DNA of 64,000 bases from Algimonas ampicilliniresistens (GCF_030159955.1 NZ_BSNK01000002.1:372001-436000), one strand, 5' to 3'; positions 25,988 to 34,299 are shown, counted from the first letter of the stretch. Numbers and translations: made by a program. The notes: generated by a model not told the origin, from the sequence alone.

Positions 25988-26017
25988 TATCTAGACCAGC
26001 CGATCCGTTTGCGCCAA
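25988..26017 (-). promoter_or_regulatory. Promoter of the response regulator, likely leaderless
   Basis: Minus strand: TTGGCG (26017-26012), 18-nt spacer, TAGATA (25993-25988), then 6 nt to ATG 25981. No ribosome site precedes the ATG. Confidence 0.5.
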
Positions 26018-26059
26018 TCTTCGATGGACACGACGTGATCAAAGGAAGGTGAGCGAAGC

Positions 26060-26569
26060 GTGAGCACAGCATTGCGATTTGATACAAAGGCCGGGTGGGC
26101 AAGCTTTGGCCCCTGGTCAGCCCCGTTCAGTTTTGGACGGGACGGAGCCGTTCCTGTGGCCAAGGGCCGGGAAGGCGACGGCAAAACGCCTCTGGGTCGA
26201 TACCGTCTGCGCTCCGGGCTTTACCGCGCTGACCGTATGCCCCGCCCCATAACCTCCCTGACGCTGCATCCCATGCAAGAAGATGATGGCTGGTGCGATG
26301 CGCCAGATCACCCGGCCTATAATCGGTTTGTTCAGCGTCCCTTCGCCGCCAGTCATGAACCGCTTTGGCGCGATGACGGGGTCTATGATGTGGTCCTAGT
26401 CATAAGTCATAATGATAGCCCGCCCGTTGCGGGGCTCGGTTCCGCCGTCTTCATTCACTGTCGACAGCCCGATCACCGCCCAACATTGGGTTGCCTGGGA
26501 CTCAGCGCGCCGGACATGTGGGCGCTGTTACCAAAGTTACGGCACGGGACCGAAATCGAGGTCGTCTAG
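26060..26569 (+). CDS. L,D-transpeptidase (YkuD-type) family protein
   Basis: 169 residues from GTG 26060, with GGAAGGTGAGC upstream. The YkuD active-site signature is visible as VFIHCRQPDHRPTLGCLGLS (His and catalytic Cys). The preceding GKTPLGRYRLRSGLY segment is the substrate-side YkuD motif. The family makes 3-3 cross-links or attaches proteins to peptidoglycan. No signal peptide is apparent from this start, which is unusual for a periplasmic enzyme but common in this subfamily. Its stop overlaps yggS by 4 bp on the opposite strand. Confidence 0.88.
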   Translation: MSTALRFDTKAGWASFGPWSAPFSFGRDGAVPVAKGREGDGKTPLGRYRLRSGLYRADRMPRPITSLTLHPMQEDDGWCDAPDHPAYNRFVQRPFAASHEPLWRDDGVYDVVLVISHNDSPPVAGLGSAVFIHCRQPDHRPTLGCLGLSAPDMWALLPKLRHGTEIEVV

Positions 26570-27258
26570 CGCGCCTCGCGCGCGCCAAATAAAGCGCTGC
26601 CGACCCGAACATGGGTCGCGCGAAACGGAATGGCCGTTTCAAAATCGGCGCTCATCCCCATCGACAGGCCAGACAAACCATAGGTTTTCGCCATCCGTTC
26701 GAGCCGCCAGAAATGCGGCGCTGAGGGCTCCCCGACGGGCGGGAGGCACATCAGCCCCTCCGGCTCTAGGCCATACTCACTGCGAATCCGATCCAGAAAG
26801 GGACCGAGCTCGTCTGGCAATATGCCCGCTTTCTGCTCTTCTTCGCCAATATTCACTTGGACGAACAGTCTGGGCATACGCCCAACCGCGTCAGCGGCCT
26901 TGAGCAAGGCGCGCACTAGTTTTTCCCGGTCTAGTGTTTGGATGACATCAAACAGGGCCACAGCGTCTTTCGCCTTATTCGTTTGCAGCGGGCCGATCAG
27001 ATGTAATTCAAGGTCTGAGCGATGCGTCGCAAACGTCTCGCCCCAGCGGGTTTGCGCTTCCTGAACCCGGTTTTCGCCGAAGATTGTCTGGCCTGCAGCC
27101 AGCGCTGCCGCGATCCGGTCATCTGGCTGCACCTTGGAGACGGCGACCAAAGTCGGCGGCGTGACGCCCGCTCGCATCGCGGTGGTTTTGATCCGGTCGA
27201 GAATGTCCGCGCGGGCATTGGCTATCGTCTGGAGGTCTATGATAGGAGGCGTGCTCAT
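26566..27258 (-). CDS. yggS: YggS-family pyridoxal-phosphate homeostasis protein
   Basis: 230 residues from ATG 27258; an upstream frame from 27390 extends past family similarity. The PLP lysine lies in TLVAVSKVQPDD, followed by FGENRVQEAQTRW, LELHLIGPLQTNKAK and LFVQVNIGEEEQKAG, all standard for the YggS/PROSC family. It has a TIM-barrel fold and maintains free PLP. Its start codon shares two bases with the divergent ThiE-like gene start (ATG 27257), so the two promoters must lie in each other's coding regions, or one start is further downstream. Confidence 0.94.
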   Translation of the reverse strand: MSTPPIIDLQTIANARADILDRIKTTAMRAGVTPPTLVAVSKVQPDDRIAAALAAGQTIFGENRVQEAQTRWGETFATHRSDLELHLIGPLQTNKAKDAVALFDVIQTLDREKLVRALLKAADAVGRMPRLFVQVNIGEEEQKAGILPDELGPFLDRIRSEYGLEPEGLMCLPPVGEPSAPHFWRLERMAKTYGLSGLSMGMSADFETAIPFRATHVRVGSALFGAREAR

Positions 27259-28219
27259 GTGCGCGTCATACGAAAGCCCCACCCCGCCGCAAGGCCCAAT
27301 CCTGTCGCAAGGCCCGATGGTGAGATTTGCGCACCAGTTAAGCGGATCTCGGTTGGGCTCGCTTGTTCTGATGAGTGATCCGGCGCGCACGCCAGATCTG
27401 TTGGAACTCGCCGCCTATATGCCCAGCGGGTCGGCCATTATTTACCGCCACTTCGGCCAGCCCGGGCTGGAACGGCGCCTGCGCGCGATCACAGAAGGAC
27501 GTGGCGTTCAGCTTCTGATCGGCAATGACCCGGAATTGGCAATCACCTGCGGTGCAGACGGCGTTCACTTCCCCCGAACGACACCGGGCCGAGTGCTGGA
27601 ACATTGGCGAGACGTAAAACCCGATTGGATCATTAGCACAGCGGCCGCTAAGGAGGGTCCAGATCTACGACCGCTCGATACGCTCGACGCCCTGTTTGTT
27701 TCTTCAATCTTTCCGTCCGCCAGCCCATCCGCTGGAACGCCGATCGGAGTCGAGGCGTTACAATCGCTCACAACGGCCTCTCCCTGCCCGGTTTTTGCGC
27801 TGGGCGGCATAACAGGCACAACCGTCAGTCAGTTGCACGGCACTGGCATTGCGGGCATCGCTGCGATCAGCGGCCTCGCTGAAGAGATAAGGACATTTAT
27901 GATGAGCAGTTCCACCAAAGCGGACGGCCACGTCACGATCAGCAAAACAGAAAATGGTGATAGGATTGTCTTCACCGCTGATGTTGCCGGGTCAAGCGCA
28001 ACGGGAGAGCTGACCATGCGCCGCGTCGCAGACGGGGTGTGGAACGCCAATCATACGGGCGTCCCCAAAGAGATTGGCGGTCGCGGGGTCGGCAAAGCGC
28101 TGGTCAAAGCCATGGTCGAAGATGCGCGCCTACAAGGTTACCGGGTCGTGCCGGGCTGCCCGTTCGTCGCTAAACTGTTTGAGCGCAAACCCGACTGGGC
28201 AGACGGCGTCGCCGCCTAG
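27257..28219 (+). CDS. ThiE/TenI-like domain fused to a YidJ-type GNAT domain
   Basis: 320 residues from ATG 27257, which has AGGAGG 8 nt upstream; a later start at 27317 is possible. Residues about 30-210 match the thiamine-phosphate synthase/TenI barrel (CGADGVHFPRTTP, IISTAAAKEG, FVSSIFPSASPSAGTPIG, FALGGITGTTVSQL, GIAGIAAISG). Residues about 225-320 match the small YidJ-type acetyltransferase (NANHTGVPKEIGGRGVGKAL, PGCPFVAKLFERKPDW). No stop separates them. AAGGA at 27889-27893 lies 5-8 nt before in-frame ATGs at 27899 and 27902, exactly at the GNAT start, so a separate GNAT product could also be made. Confidence 0.82.
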   Translation: MCASYESPTPPQGPILSQGPMVRFAHQLSGSRLGSLVLMSDPARTPDLLELAAYMPSGSAIIYRHFGQPGLERRLRAITEGRGVQLLIGNDPELAITCGADGVHFPRTTPGRVLEHWRDVKPDWIISTAAAKEGPDLRPLDTLDALFVSSIFPSASPSAGTPIGVEALQSLTTASPCPVFALGGITGTTVSQLHGTGIAGIAAISGLAEEIRTFMMSSSTKADGHVTISKTENGDRIVFTADVAGSSATGELTMRRVADGVWNANHTGVPKEIGGRGVGKALVKAMVEDARLQGYRVVPGCPFVAKLFERKPDWADGVAA

Positions 28220-28244
28220 CCCAAATTCACCTAGCCAAACTCGT

Positions 28245-30656
28245 CTAGAACGTAATCCCGCCCTCTAAGAACAGGGCGGTCGCTTTTTCCGATCCGAGTT
28301 GCGCCGTGCCCGCAACATCGCGCAAGGTCTCACGGTCAGCATGCTGCACGCCAAGGCCCAAGCGAACCTTATCATTCACATCAAAGCTGACGCCGCCGAG
28401 AATTTGATTGCTGCTCAGACCGACGAGATCATCGGTTGCATGGCCGTAGCCGAGCGAGAAACCGAGTCTGGAGGGCTGCCATGTCAGGCCGACATCATAG
28501 GCTTGGTAGTCGCCATCCACTAGGCCTTGGTTCGAGCTGAGCCATGAGCCTCCGAGCGTCCATTGGTTCATCTTAAATTCGAGTCCAGCGCCGTAAGATT
28601 GCAGATTATCGAGCCCGACCAGTCCCGACTTTTCGCTACCGCGTGCATAAGTCAGCGTCCCTTCGACACTGACACCCGGCGCTAATGTCCGGTCAAGCGC
28701 GATGCCCGCTTCCATCACGTCCTGAATATCCGGCGCGACGACATCTGTAACGCTATTCAGGTCGACACAATAATCAACGCCGCAAGCGCTTGAATCGAGT
28801 GAATAAGAGACGCCAAGCTGCACGCCCAGGCCGACCTGATCGCCAAGTAGGCGGGGCGAAGTATAGGTGATTTTCTCAGAGAAACCTGACGCGTCATTGA
28901 GCGTTTTGACCGAGTCCAGACCCGTATAATCAACGGGGGAATTGCTGGCCCCGACATTCATAAGCGACGGCGCGCCCAAGCTAAATAGATAGGCGGCCCC
29001 ATCATCCCGACCGATGGTGACATCGCCATAGGCTGAGCGCAGGAAGAGGTGAGCGGATTCCAGCGCAATCTGCGAATCTTTCGCCACATCCGGCCCGGAC
29101 GTATAAAATTGTGTTGTGTGACCCCGTAACCCGGTCGGAGTGGCGACAACGATGATGGACGGACAGCCGAGGGTCGTTGGCGGGCAATCCGGCAGACGCC
29201 GCGTGAAGCCGATCCGGTCTTCATCATATTGCGCGCGGGCTTGAGTATGGATGCCCCACTCTAAACCGCCTTGGGTGATGGCACTGACTTCGACTTCAAG
29301 GTCGGCATCGCCAATAAAGGCTTCTTTCCAGCTATTGCTTTCGCGCGCGGCCACACCAGCGCGTAATCCACCGCGGATTAAAGTCGTAAGCGCACCTAGG
29401 CCCATTCGGTCAAAGAAACCCCGGCGAGGCTGATTGGCATAGGGACCGTTTTGATCGTAACCGCCTTGTTGATAGCCGCCTTGGGTGTTGGGGCCCTGAT
29501 TGTAACCCCCTTGATTATATCCGCCCTGATCATATCCACCCTGTTGATTGGGCGCTTGTTGACCATAGCCGTAATCATAGGCTGTTGGATTTTGCGATCC
29601 GCCCGACTGAGGCCCGTACTGACCCCAACCGGCTCTGGCCTGTGCTGACGCATTGGGCGCACGCTGCCCCTGACTTGCTTGACCTTGATTTGGTTGACGC
29701 TGAACAGATCGGCCTTGGGGATTATTGCCATAGGCACCGCCCGCTGCAGCGTTTCCAGCATATGTCTGTCCGCCTGCTAAACCTGACCCATACCCGCCCT
29801 GTTGGGTTGGATTTGCGCGGGGCCGTCCCGGTAATTCATGAACCCGGTAATCCGCATCAGGATTATTGAGCGATTGATGGCTTGGTGGGGCATTGACCGA
29901 ACGTTGCTGCATAGAGCGTGATGTCCCGGGCTGAACCCCGGCCTGAGTCCGGCCGTTATTTGACCCCAGAGTCCACCGACTTGAACTTTGATAGGTGGGC
30001 GATGTTGTTGGGGCCGGTTGAGCGGAGCCTTGCGCACCATACGTATATGTTGGTGACGGCACAGCGGTTGATGCCTGCTGTGTTGTTTGGGTTTGCACGC
30101 GTGTTTGCGTTTGGGTCTGTGATTGAACTTGGGCCTGAGCCTGAGCCTGAGCCTGAGATTGCGTTTGGGTTTGGCTTCGCACTTGGTTTTGAACAGGCAC
30201 TGCAGGCGCCGTCCGCCTTGCCGTCACACTTTGCGAGGGTGCCGGCGCGGGATTGGATGACCGCACGGGCGCTGGCGCTGTCGAAGGTGTCATTGTCCGC
30301 AGACCACGGAGCGCCGGAGCGCCTGTCGTTTGGGTGGAGCTCGTTGTCGTCTGTGTTTGCGTTGTCGCTTGTTCTTCCGGAACCTCCCACGCTTGGACTT
30401 TTTTCTTATTCGCGAATGGGCTTGAGGATTGAGCCGATGCGACAACGGTTACGCCCATGGCGAGCAATAAAGTGGGGCCTACCGCAAAAGCGAGCCGGTG
30501 CCGCAGACGTGTGCGCGGCGTCTCTTCCCGATAAACCCGGTTTTGGGCCTGAAAATTACTCTGAAAATCACCCTGAAAATCATTCCCGCGAACAGCCTCA
30601 CGACGACCCATAGGGCGACCGGACATTTGGCTGAATCCGTGATGGGTGCTGGCCAT
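28245..30656 (-). CDS. Porin-like outer-membrane protein with Q/G/Y-rich N-terminal insert
   Basis: 803 residues. A long basic n-region (about 50 residues) precedes a signal peptide (about 54-76, ending VVASAQS). Residues about 90-430 are low complexity: TQ/AQ alternation (about 150-195), then Q/G/Y-rich repeats QGGYDQGGYNQGG (about 360-408). From about 450 to the end is a beta-barrel domain with alternating strands such as LEFKMNQWTLGGSWLSSNQG and a terminal phenylalanine (LFLEGGITF) typical of porins. Likely an outer-membrane porin with an unusual disordered or surface-exposed segment. It starts divergently from the DUF3576 gene. Confidence 0.85.
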   Translation of the reverse strand: MASTHHGFSQMSGRPMGRREAVRGNDFQGDFQSNFQAQNRVYREETPRTRLRHRLAFAVGPTLLLAMGVTVVASAQSSSPFANKKKVQAWEVPEEQATTQTQTTTSSTQTTGAPALRGLRTMTPSTAPAPVRSSNPAPAPSQSVTARRTAPAVPVQNQVRSQTQTQSQAQAQAQAQVQSQTQTQTRVQTQTTQQASTAVPSPTYTYGAQGSAQPAPTTSPTYQSSSRWTLGSNNGRTQAGVQPGTSRSMQQRSVNAPPSHQSLNNPDADYRVHELPGRPRANPTQQGGYGSGLAGGQTYAGNAAAGGAYGNNPQGRSVQRQPNQGQASQGQRAPNASAQARAGWGQYGPQSGGSQNPTAYDYGYGQQAPNQQGGYDQGGYNQGGYNQGPNTQGGYQQGGYDQNGPYANQPRRGFFDRMGLGALTTLIRGGLRAGVAARESNSWKEAFIGDADLEVEVSAITQGGLEWGIHTQARAQYDEDRIGFTRRLPDCPPTTLGCPSIIVVATPTGLRGHTTQFYTSGPDVAKDSQIALESAHLFLRSAYGDVTIGRDDGAAYLFSLGAPSLMNVGASNSPVDYTGLDSVKTLNDASGFSEKITYTSPRLLGDQVGLGVQLGVSYSLDSSACGVDYCVDLNSVTDVVAPDIQDVMEAGIALDRTLAPGVSVEGTLTYARGSEKSGLVGLDNLQSYGAGLEFKMNQWTLGGSWLSSNQGLVDGDYQAYDVGLTWQPSRLGFSLGYGHATDDLVGLSSNQILGGVSFDVNDKVRLGLGVQHADRETLRDVAGTAQLGSEKATALFLEGGITF

Positions 30657-30787
30657 AGCCGGGCTCCAGGCGCGAAGAGGGACAAAAGGTAGGATGGAAG
30701 TGCCATGAGCGGCCCTAAAATAGAGTTAACGCGTCGTTTACTTCCGAGTCAGTGTGATAGAGAGGAGCCTGTCCCAAACTGATGGCG

Positions 30788-30833
30788 TGAAACCGGCCCT
30801 TGCGCTTACGGGAAGTTTATGAAACCGGCCCTT
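30788..30833. repeat. 14-bp direct repeat in a divergent promoter region
   Basis: TGAAACCGGCCCTT occurs at 30788-30801 and again at 30820-30833, a 32-bp period (about three helical turns), in the 294-bp gap between the Q-rich porin gene (minus) and the DUF3576 gene (plus). Such phased direct repeats are typical binding sites for a dimeric or tandem regulator. No other coding signal was seen in the gap. Confidence 0.55.
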
Positions 30834-30950
30834 TCACCGCGGCTTTCCCTTTGGCATAAGCGCGCAATATTCAGTGCGAGCTTTCGCACATTCGAGAATG
30901 ACGGTTTTCAGCCTAATGCCGGAAACCGTGTATGATAAAGGTCCCGCCTG

Positions 30951-31412
30951 ATGGCCACTCTTCGCCGTATTTCCAGCGCTGCTCTCTGCGCCACCGCCCT
31001 GATCGCCTTAACTGGCTGCGGGACGTTGGGCATTGGCGGTAAATCTGACACGTCGGAATCCCGTCGCACTCAGACGATTGCTCCAACCAATGGCGTAAAC
31101 AGCTATCTCTGGCGCGCCACTTTGGAGACTCTCAACTTTCTGCCGCTTGAGCAGGTTGACCCCTATGGCGGCGTCATCATCACAGATTGGTATGCGGATC
31201 CCGCTGCGCCGGATGAACGCCTCCGTGCGACCGCCTATATTCTTGACCAAAATCTTCGCGCCGACGCGTTAAAAGTCAGCGTCTTTAAGCAGGTTCGGTC
31301 TGCAACAGGTTGGAACGATGCCTCTGTCGACGCTGATACGGCTCGCCAAATCGAAAATGCGATCCTGACCCGCGCCCGTCAGCTTTACATCTCTACGGTC
31401 GATAATAGCTAA
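30951..31412 (+). CDS. DUF3576 lipoprotein
   Basis: 153 residues. Lipobox LTGC (Cys23) follows a signal peptide. The mature part has the DUF3576 pattern: GVNSYLWRATLETLNFLPLEQVDPYGGVIITDWYADP, RATAYILDQNLRADALKVSVFKQ and a C-terminal ARQIENAILTRARQLYI. The family is alphaproteobacterial; in Caulobacter-like genomes it usually lies next to leuS and lptE. Here it lies 15 kb from leuS, separated by the origin block. No function is established. Confidence 0.9.
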   Translation: MATLRRISSAALCATALIALTGCGTLGIGGKSDTSESRRTQTIAPTNGVNSYLWRATLETLNFLPLEQVDPYGGVIITDWYADPAAPDERLRATAYILDQNLRADALKVSVFKQVRSATGWNDASVDADTARQIENAILTRARQLYISTVDNS

Positions 31413-31421
31413 GTCGACCCT

Positions 31422-31438
31422 ACGGCGTCATCCGCCGT
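31422..31438. terminator. Hairpin between convergent genes
   Basis: ACGGCG-TCATC-CGCCGT, a 6-bp perfect stem with a 5-nt loop, between DUF3576 and hemJ. The flanks are only mildly U-rich, so a bidirectional terminator function is tentative. Confidence 0.35.
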
Positions 31439-31447
31439 TATTCTGTC

Positions 31448-31879
31448 CTAGAAACCAGGCTTTACAATCGCGAGCAGAACAATCGCGATTGTAAAGAACG
31501 CTGGAACTTCATTGATCCGCCGGAAGAATTTTTCCGAGCGCGGGCGACCGCTCTCTAAAAACTGCTTGCGCGTTTTAGATAGAAATCCGTGATAGCCGAT
31601 CAGGGTAAACGCTAGCGCCACTTTAATCAGCAGCCACAGGGGTGGCGGCATATTATAACCTAGCAAGATCAGGCCGAGCAGGAAGGCTGCAATCATAGCA
31701 GGGTTCATGATGGTCCGAAGCAATTTGACTTCGGCCTCTTCCATCTTGGCTTCCAACTCACCGCCCGGTTTTGCCACCGAATGGTAGACAAAGAGCCGCG
31801 GTAAATAGAGCAGTCCGGCCATCCAGAAGATAACCGCAATCAGGTGAGCCGCTTTAATCCAGAGATAAGCTTCAGTCAT
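31448..31879 (-). CDS. hemJ: Protoporphyrinogen oxidase HemJ
   Basis: 143 residues, four hydrophobic helices. The family signature is visible: WIKAAHLIAVIFWMAGLLYLPRLFVYH with conserved histidine, then PPPLWLLIKVALAFTLIGYHGFLSK with Lys and His. HemJ oxidises protoporphyrinogen IX in organisms lacking HemG/HemY and acts in the inner membrane. It overlaps hemE by 8 bp, giving a heme-biosynthesis operon, which is the usual alphaproteobacterial arrangement beside the origin. Confidence 0.95.
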   Translation of the reverse strand: MTEAYLWIKAAHLIAVIFWMAGLLYLPRLFVYHSVAKPGGELEAKMEEAEVKLLRTIMNPAMIAAFLLGLILLGYNMPPPLWLLIKVALAFTLIGYHGFLSKTRKQFLESGRPRSEKFFRRINEVPAFFTIAIVLLAIVKPGF

Positions 31880-32915
31880 AGTTAAACTCCCTGATCCGAC
31901 GGATCACAGCATGAACATCCTCAATCGCCACATCCGGCGTCACACCGTGACCCAGATTGAAGATATGGGGGCCTTCGGATCCATCACGTAAGACCTGATC
32001 AACCGCGCGCATTAAAGGCGCTCCCCCGGTTCGAAGGGCCAATGGATCAAGATTACCTTGGACGGGCATCCCTTCCGGCAAAGTCGCTCGGAAATCACCC
32101 AATGGTGCGTCTGTCCCAGCCGCAATTGCATTGATCCCCGTGTCGTGCGCATATCGGACGGCATTCAATCCGGCGCCACGAGGGAAACCCATGATCGGCA
32201 CATCAATGCCTGCGGCCCGCACACGCGAAATGATATCGCTTGTTGGCCGTAAAACGAGACGGTCAAACAGATCAGGCGACAAGCCTTCTGCCCAACTCTC
32301 AAAAATCTTCAGCACGTCAGCGCCCGCCTTAGCTTGGGCAATTAAATAATCTGCTGAGCTAATAACAAGGGCATCTAATAAAGCCGCCATGGCGTCGGGC
32401 TGTTCATAGGCAAACCGCTTCGCCGCTTCTTTATTCGGCGTGCCTCGCCCTTCCAACATATAGGTCGCAACGGTCCACGGACCGCCGCAAAATCCGATCA
32501 GAGCTTTGGAAGGATCGAGCTCAGCGCGAACTTTGCGCACTGTTTCATAGACGTTGCTTACCCGATCCGCTGCGCCGTCTACGGTCAGGGCATCAATCCC
32601 GGCTGCATCGATCGGATCCAAAGTTGGGCCCACACCTTTGACAAATTCTACGCGTCGCCCAAGCCCGATTGGGATCAGTAAAATGTCAGCAAACAGGATG
32701 GCGGCATCCATGTCATAGCGACGAACAGGTTGTAGCGTTACCTCAGCCGCTTTGTCGGGTGAAAAGCAGAAATCGATGAAGTCTTGGGCTGTGGCCCGAA
32801 TCTTCATATATTCGGGCAAATGCCGACCAGCTTGGCGCATAAACCAAACTGGAACGGGTGTGACACGCTCGCCTTTAAGGACGCGGAGAATGGGATTGTT
32901 CGGATCGGTTTTCAT
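31872..32915 (-). CDS. hemE: Uroporphyrinogen decarboxylase
   Basis: 347 residues from ATG 32915, where the family begins (ILRVLKGERVTPVPVWFMRQAGRHLPEYMK); the 16-residue longer frame from a TTG at 32963 is less likely. Further motifs: CFSPDKAAEVTLQPVRRYDMDAAILFADIL, GFCGGPWTVATYMLEG and NLGHGVTPD. It decarboxylates uroporphyrinogen III to coproporphyrinogen III. A GTATAA element ends 8 nt before the ATG with no good ribosome site. It borders the origin candidate, as in Caulobacter. Confidence 0.97.
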   Translation of the reverse strand: MKTDPNNPILRVLKGERVTPVPVWFMRQAGRHLPEYMKIRATAQDFIDFCFSPDKAAEVTLQPVRRYDMDAAILFADILLIPIGLGRRVEFVKGVGPTLDPIDAAGIDALTVDGAADRVSNVYETVRKVRAELDPSKALIGFCGGPWTVATYMLEGRGTPNKEAAKRFAYEQPDAMAALLDALVISSADYLIAQAKAGADVLKIFESWAEGLSPDLFDRLVLRPTSDIISRVRAAGIDVPIMGFPRGAGLNAVRYAHDTGINAIAAGTDAPLGDFRATLPEGMPVQGNLDPLALRTGGAPLMRAVDQVLRDGSEGPHIFNLGHGVTPDVAIEDVHAVIRRIREFNYD

Positions 32916-32923
32916 TGCGCTGC

Positions 32924-32929
32924 TTATAC
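32924..32929 (-). promoter_or_regulatory. -10-like element next to the hemE start
   Basis: Minus-strand GTATAA, 8 nt upstream of ATG 32915, without a ribosome-binding sequence nearby. The -35 region is weak. Confidence 0.4.
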
Positions 32930-33423
32930 GCTGAATTTTCCCGGACGCGCCCCCTCCCTTCAAACTTATTTTTTAAAAGAGTGGAAGTAGTAGAGCCTGT
33001 GAGTTTGGGGATGACCTTAAGGCTTTGGTAAGAGGTCTTAACAAGCGGGTCTTTGCCTGTGAATTGAGATGTTACGGCTTATCCTGATCACACGCTGGGC
33101 GTATAATTCCATAATCATACTAAAACGAGGGTTTATAGGCTGGGGATAATTGTGGGACAGATTAAGACCAAGGTGATTCGTCCCCATTTTGCTTGGGATT
33201 ATGGGTTAACGTATGCTCAGCGTGTGTGGAATCGGGGCGGATGAGGATTCCGTGCCCGATTCGAGTCCTCAGGCCGGGTTAGAACGATGGCTGTTGTGGA
33301 CAGAGACGGATAAGTGCCGCTAGAAGATGGCCAGCTTCTGAATGAAAGGCGCGCGATTATGACGGCTCAAAGCGTGTCCAAACTCTCGCAAGGCCCGTCG
33401 CAAGGTTTATGGTCTCTGCCTGA
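32930..33423. other. oriC: Candidate chromosomal replication origin (hemE-ppsR interval)
   Basis: About 0.5 kb without a convincing gene, at the position of the Caulobacter origin: hemE on one side and ppsR-maf-aroE-coaE-dnaQ on the other, all transcribed away from it. It holds three TTATCC hexamer cores (33079-33084; reverse strand at 33144-33149 and 33308-33313), DnaA-box near-matches TTATCCCCA (33141-33149, reverse) and CTGTCCACA (33295-33303, reverse), an AT-rich tract (32961-32980), one CtrA-like TTAA-N7-GTAA (33017-33031), and five GANTC sites (33175, 33229, 33246, 33258, 33263). The match is by synteny plus weak-to-moderate motifs, not by perfect DnaA boxes. Confidence 0.75.
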
Positions 33424-34299
33424 ATGAGCATTCCAGAGCGCAATCCCAATATTTCAACCTGTTTCCATGTCCACTTGGTCAGCGATTCGACGGGTGAAAC
33501 CTTGGTCGGAATGATGAAAGCTTCGACGGCACAATTCCGCAATGCCACGGCGTTAGAGCATCTTCACACTTTGGTTCGCTCAGACAGCCAGATGGAGCGA
33601 ACACTCCAAGCAATTGAGAATAAGCCGGGCGTGGTTCTCTATACGCTTGTCGATCCGGAGAAGCGCAAGAGTTTGGAGACATTTTGCTCGGCCCGTCACA
33701 TACCTTGCGTGTCGATCCTTGATACAACCCTAGCTATGATGGGACGATATTTGGGCGTGACGACCACAGCCGAAGTTGGGGCACAACGCACACTGGATGA
33801 TGCGTATTATAACCGCATTGCAGCGCTCGATTTCGCGATGGCCCATGATGATGGGCAGCAAATGGACGGGCTGGTTGATGCGGAAATCGTGCTGTTAGGC
33901 GTATCGCGCACATCCAAGACGCCGACCTCAATTTATCTGGCCAATCGCGGTTACAAAACAGGCAATATTCCGCTTGTGCCGGTGGGAATCGAAGGCATTG
34001 TGCTGCCCCCGATTATCGACGAGCTTAAAGAGCCGCTCGTGATCGGCTTGGTTGCATCGCCAGACCGGATCGTGGAAATCCGCGAAAATCGCCTGAAGGG
34101 TCTGAGTGCGACAGGTCGGTCTGGATATACGGATCAGGATTTGGTTCGAAATGAACTGCGCGACGCCAAACGCCTATTTTCGCGGCGTGGCTTCCCGGTT
34201 ATCGACGTATCGCGGCGTTCGATTGAGGAAACGGCCGCGCAGATTATGAACCTGTTTAAAGTACATCGGCCGGAACAAGCGGCGCGGAAGCATCGATGA
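33424..34299 (+). CDS. ppsR: Pyruvate, phosphate dikinase regulatory protein (PPSR family)
   Basis: 291 residues. N-terminal FHVHLVSDSTGETLVGMMKAS and the P-loop-like LLGVSRTSKTPTSIYLANRGYKTGNIPLVP are the signatures of the bifunctional ADP-dependent kinase/Pi-dependent phosphorylase that regulates PPDK or PEP synthase. In Caulobacter the corresponding gene is the first beside the origin. It overlaps maf by 4 bp (34296-34299). It is the first gene of a five-gene block transcribed away from the origin. Confidence 0.95.
   Translation: MSIPERNPNISTCFHVHLVSDSTGETLVGMMKASTAQFRNATALEHLHTLVRSDSQMERTLQAIENKPGVVLYTLVDPEKRKSLETFCSARHIPCVSILDTTLAMMGRYLGVTTTAEVGAQRTLDDAYYNRIAALDFAMAHDDGQQMDGLVDAEIVLLGVSRTSKTPTSIYLANRGYKTGNIPLVPVGIEGIVLPPIIDELKEPLVIGLVASPDRIVEIRENRLKGLSATGRSGYTDQDLVRNELRDAKRLFSRRGFPVIDVSRRSIEETAAQIMNLFKVHRPEQAARKHR

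Noticed and set aside
29435-29580. Short regularly spaced repeats resembling a CRISPR array
   Set aside because: They are codon repeats for QGGY-type residues inside a long open frame of the porin; there are no spacers of unique sequence.
29918-30613. Long plus-strand open frame opposite the Q-rich porin
   Set aside because: It mirrors the repetitive codons of the porin gene; it has no family similarity and no ribosome site.
33255-33275. GATTCGAGTCC resembling a tRNA T-arm in the origin region
   Set aside because: No matching cloverleaf or acceptor stem within 90 bp; the sequence is explained by overlapping GANTC sites.
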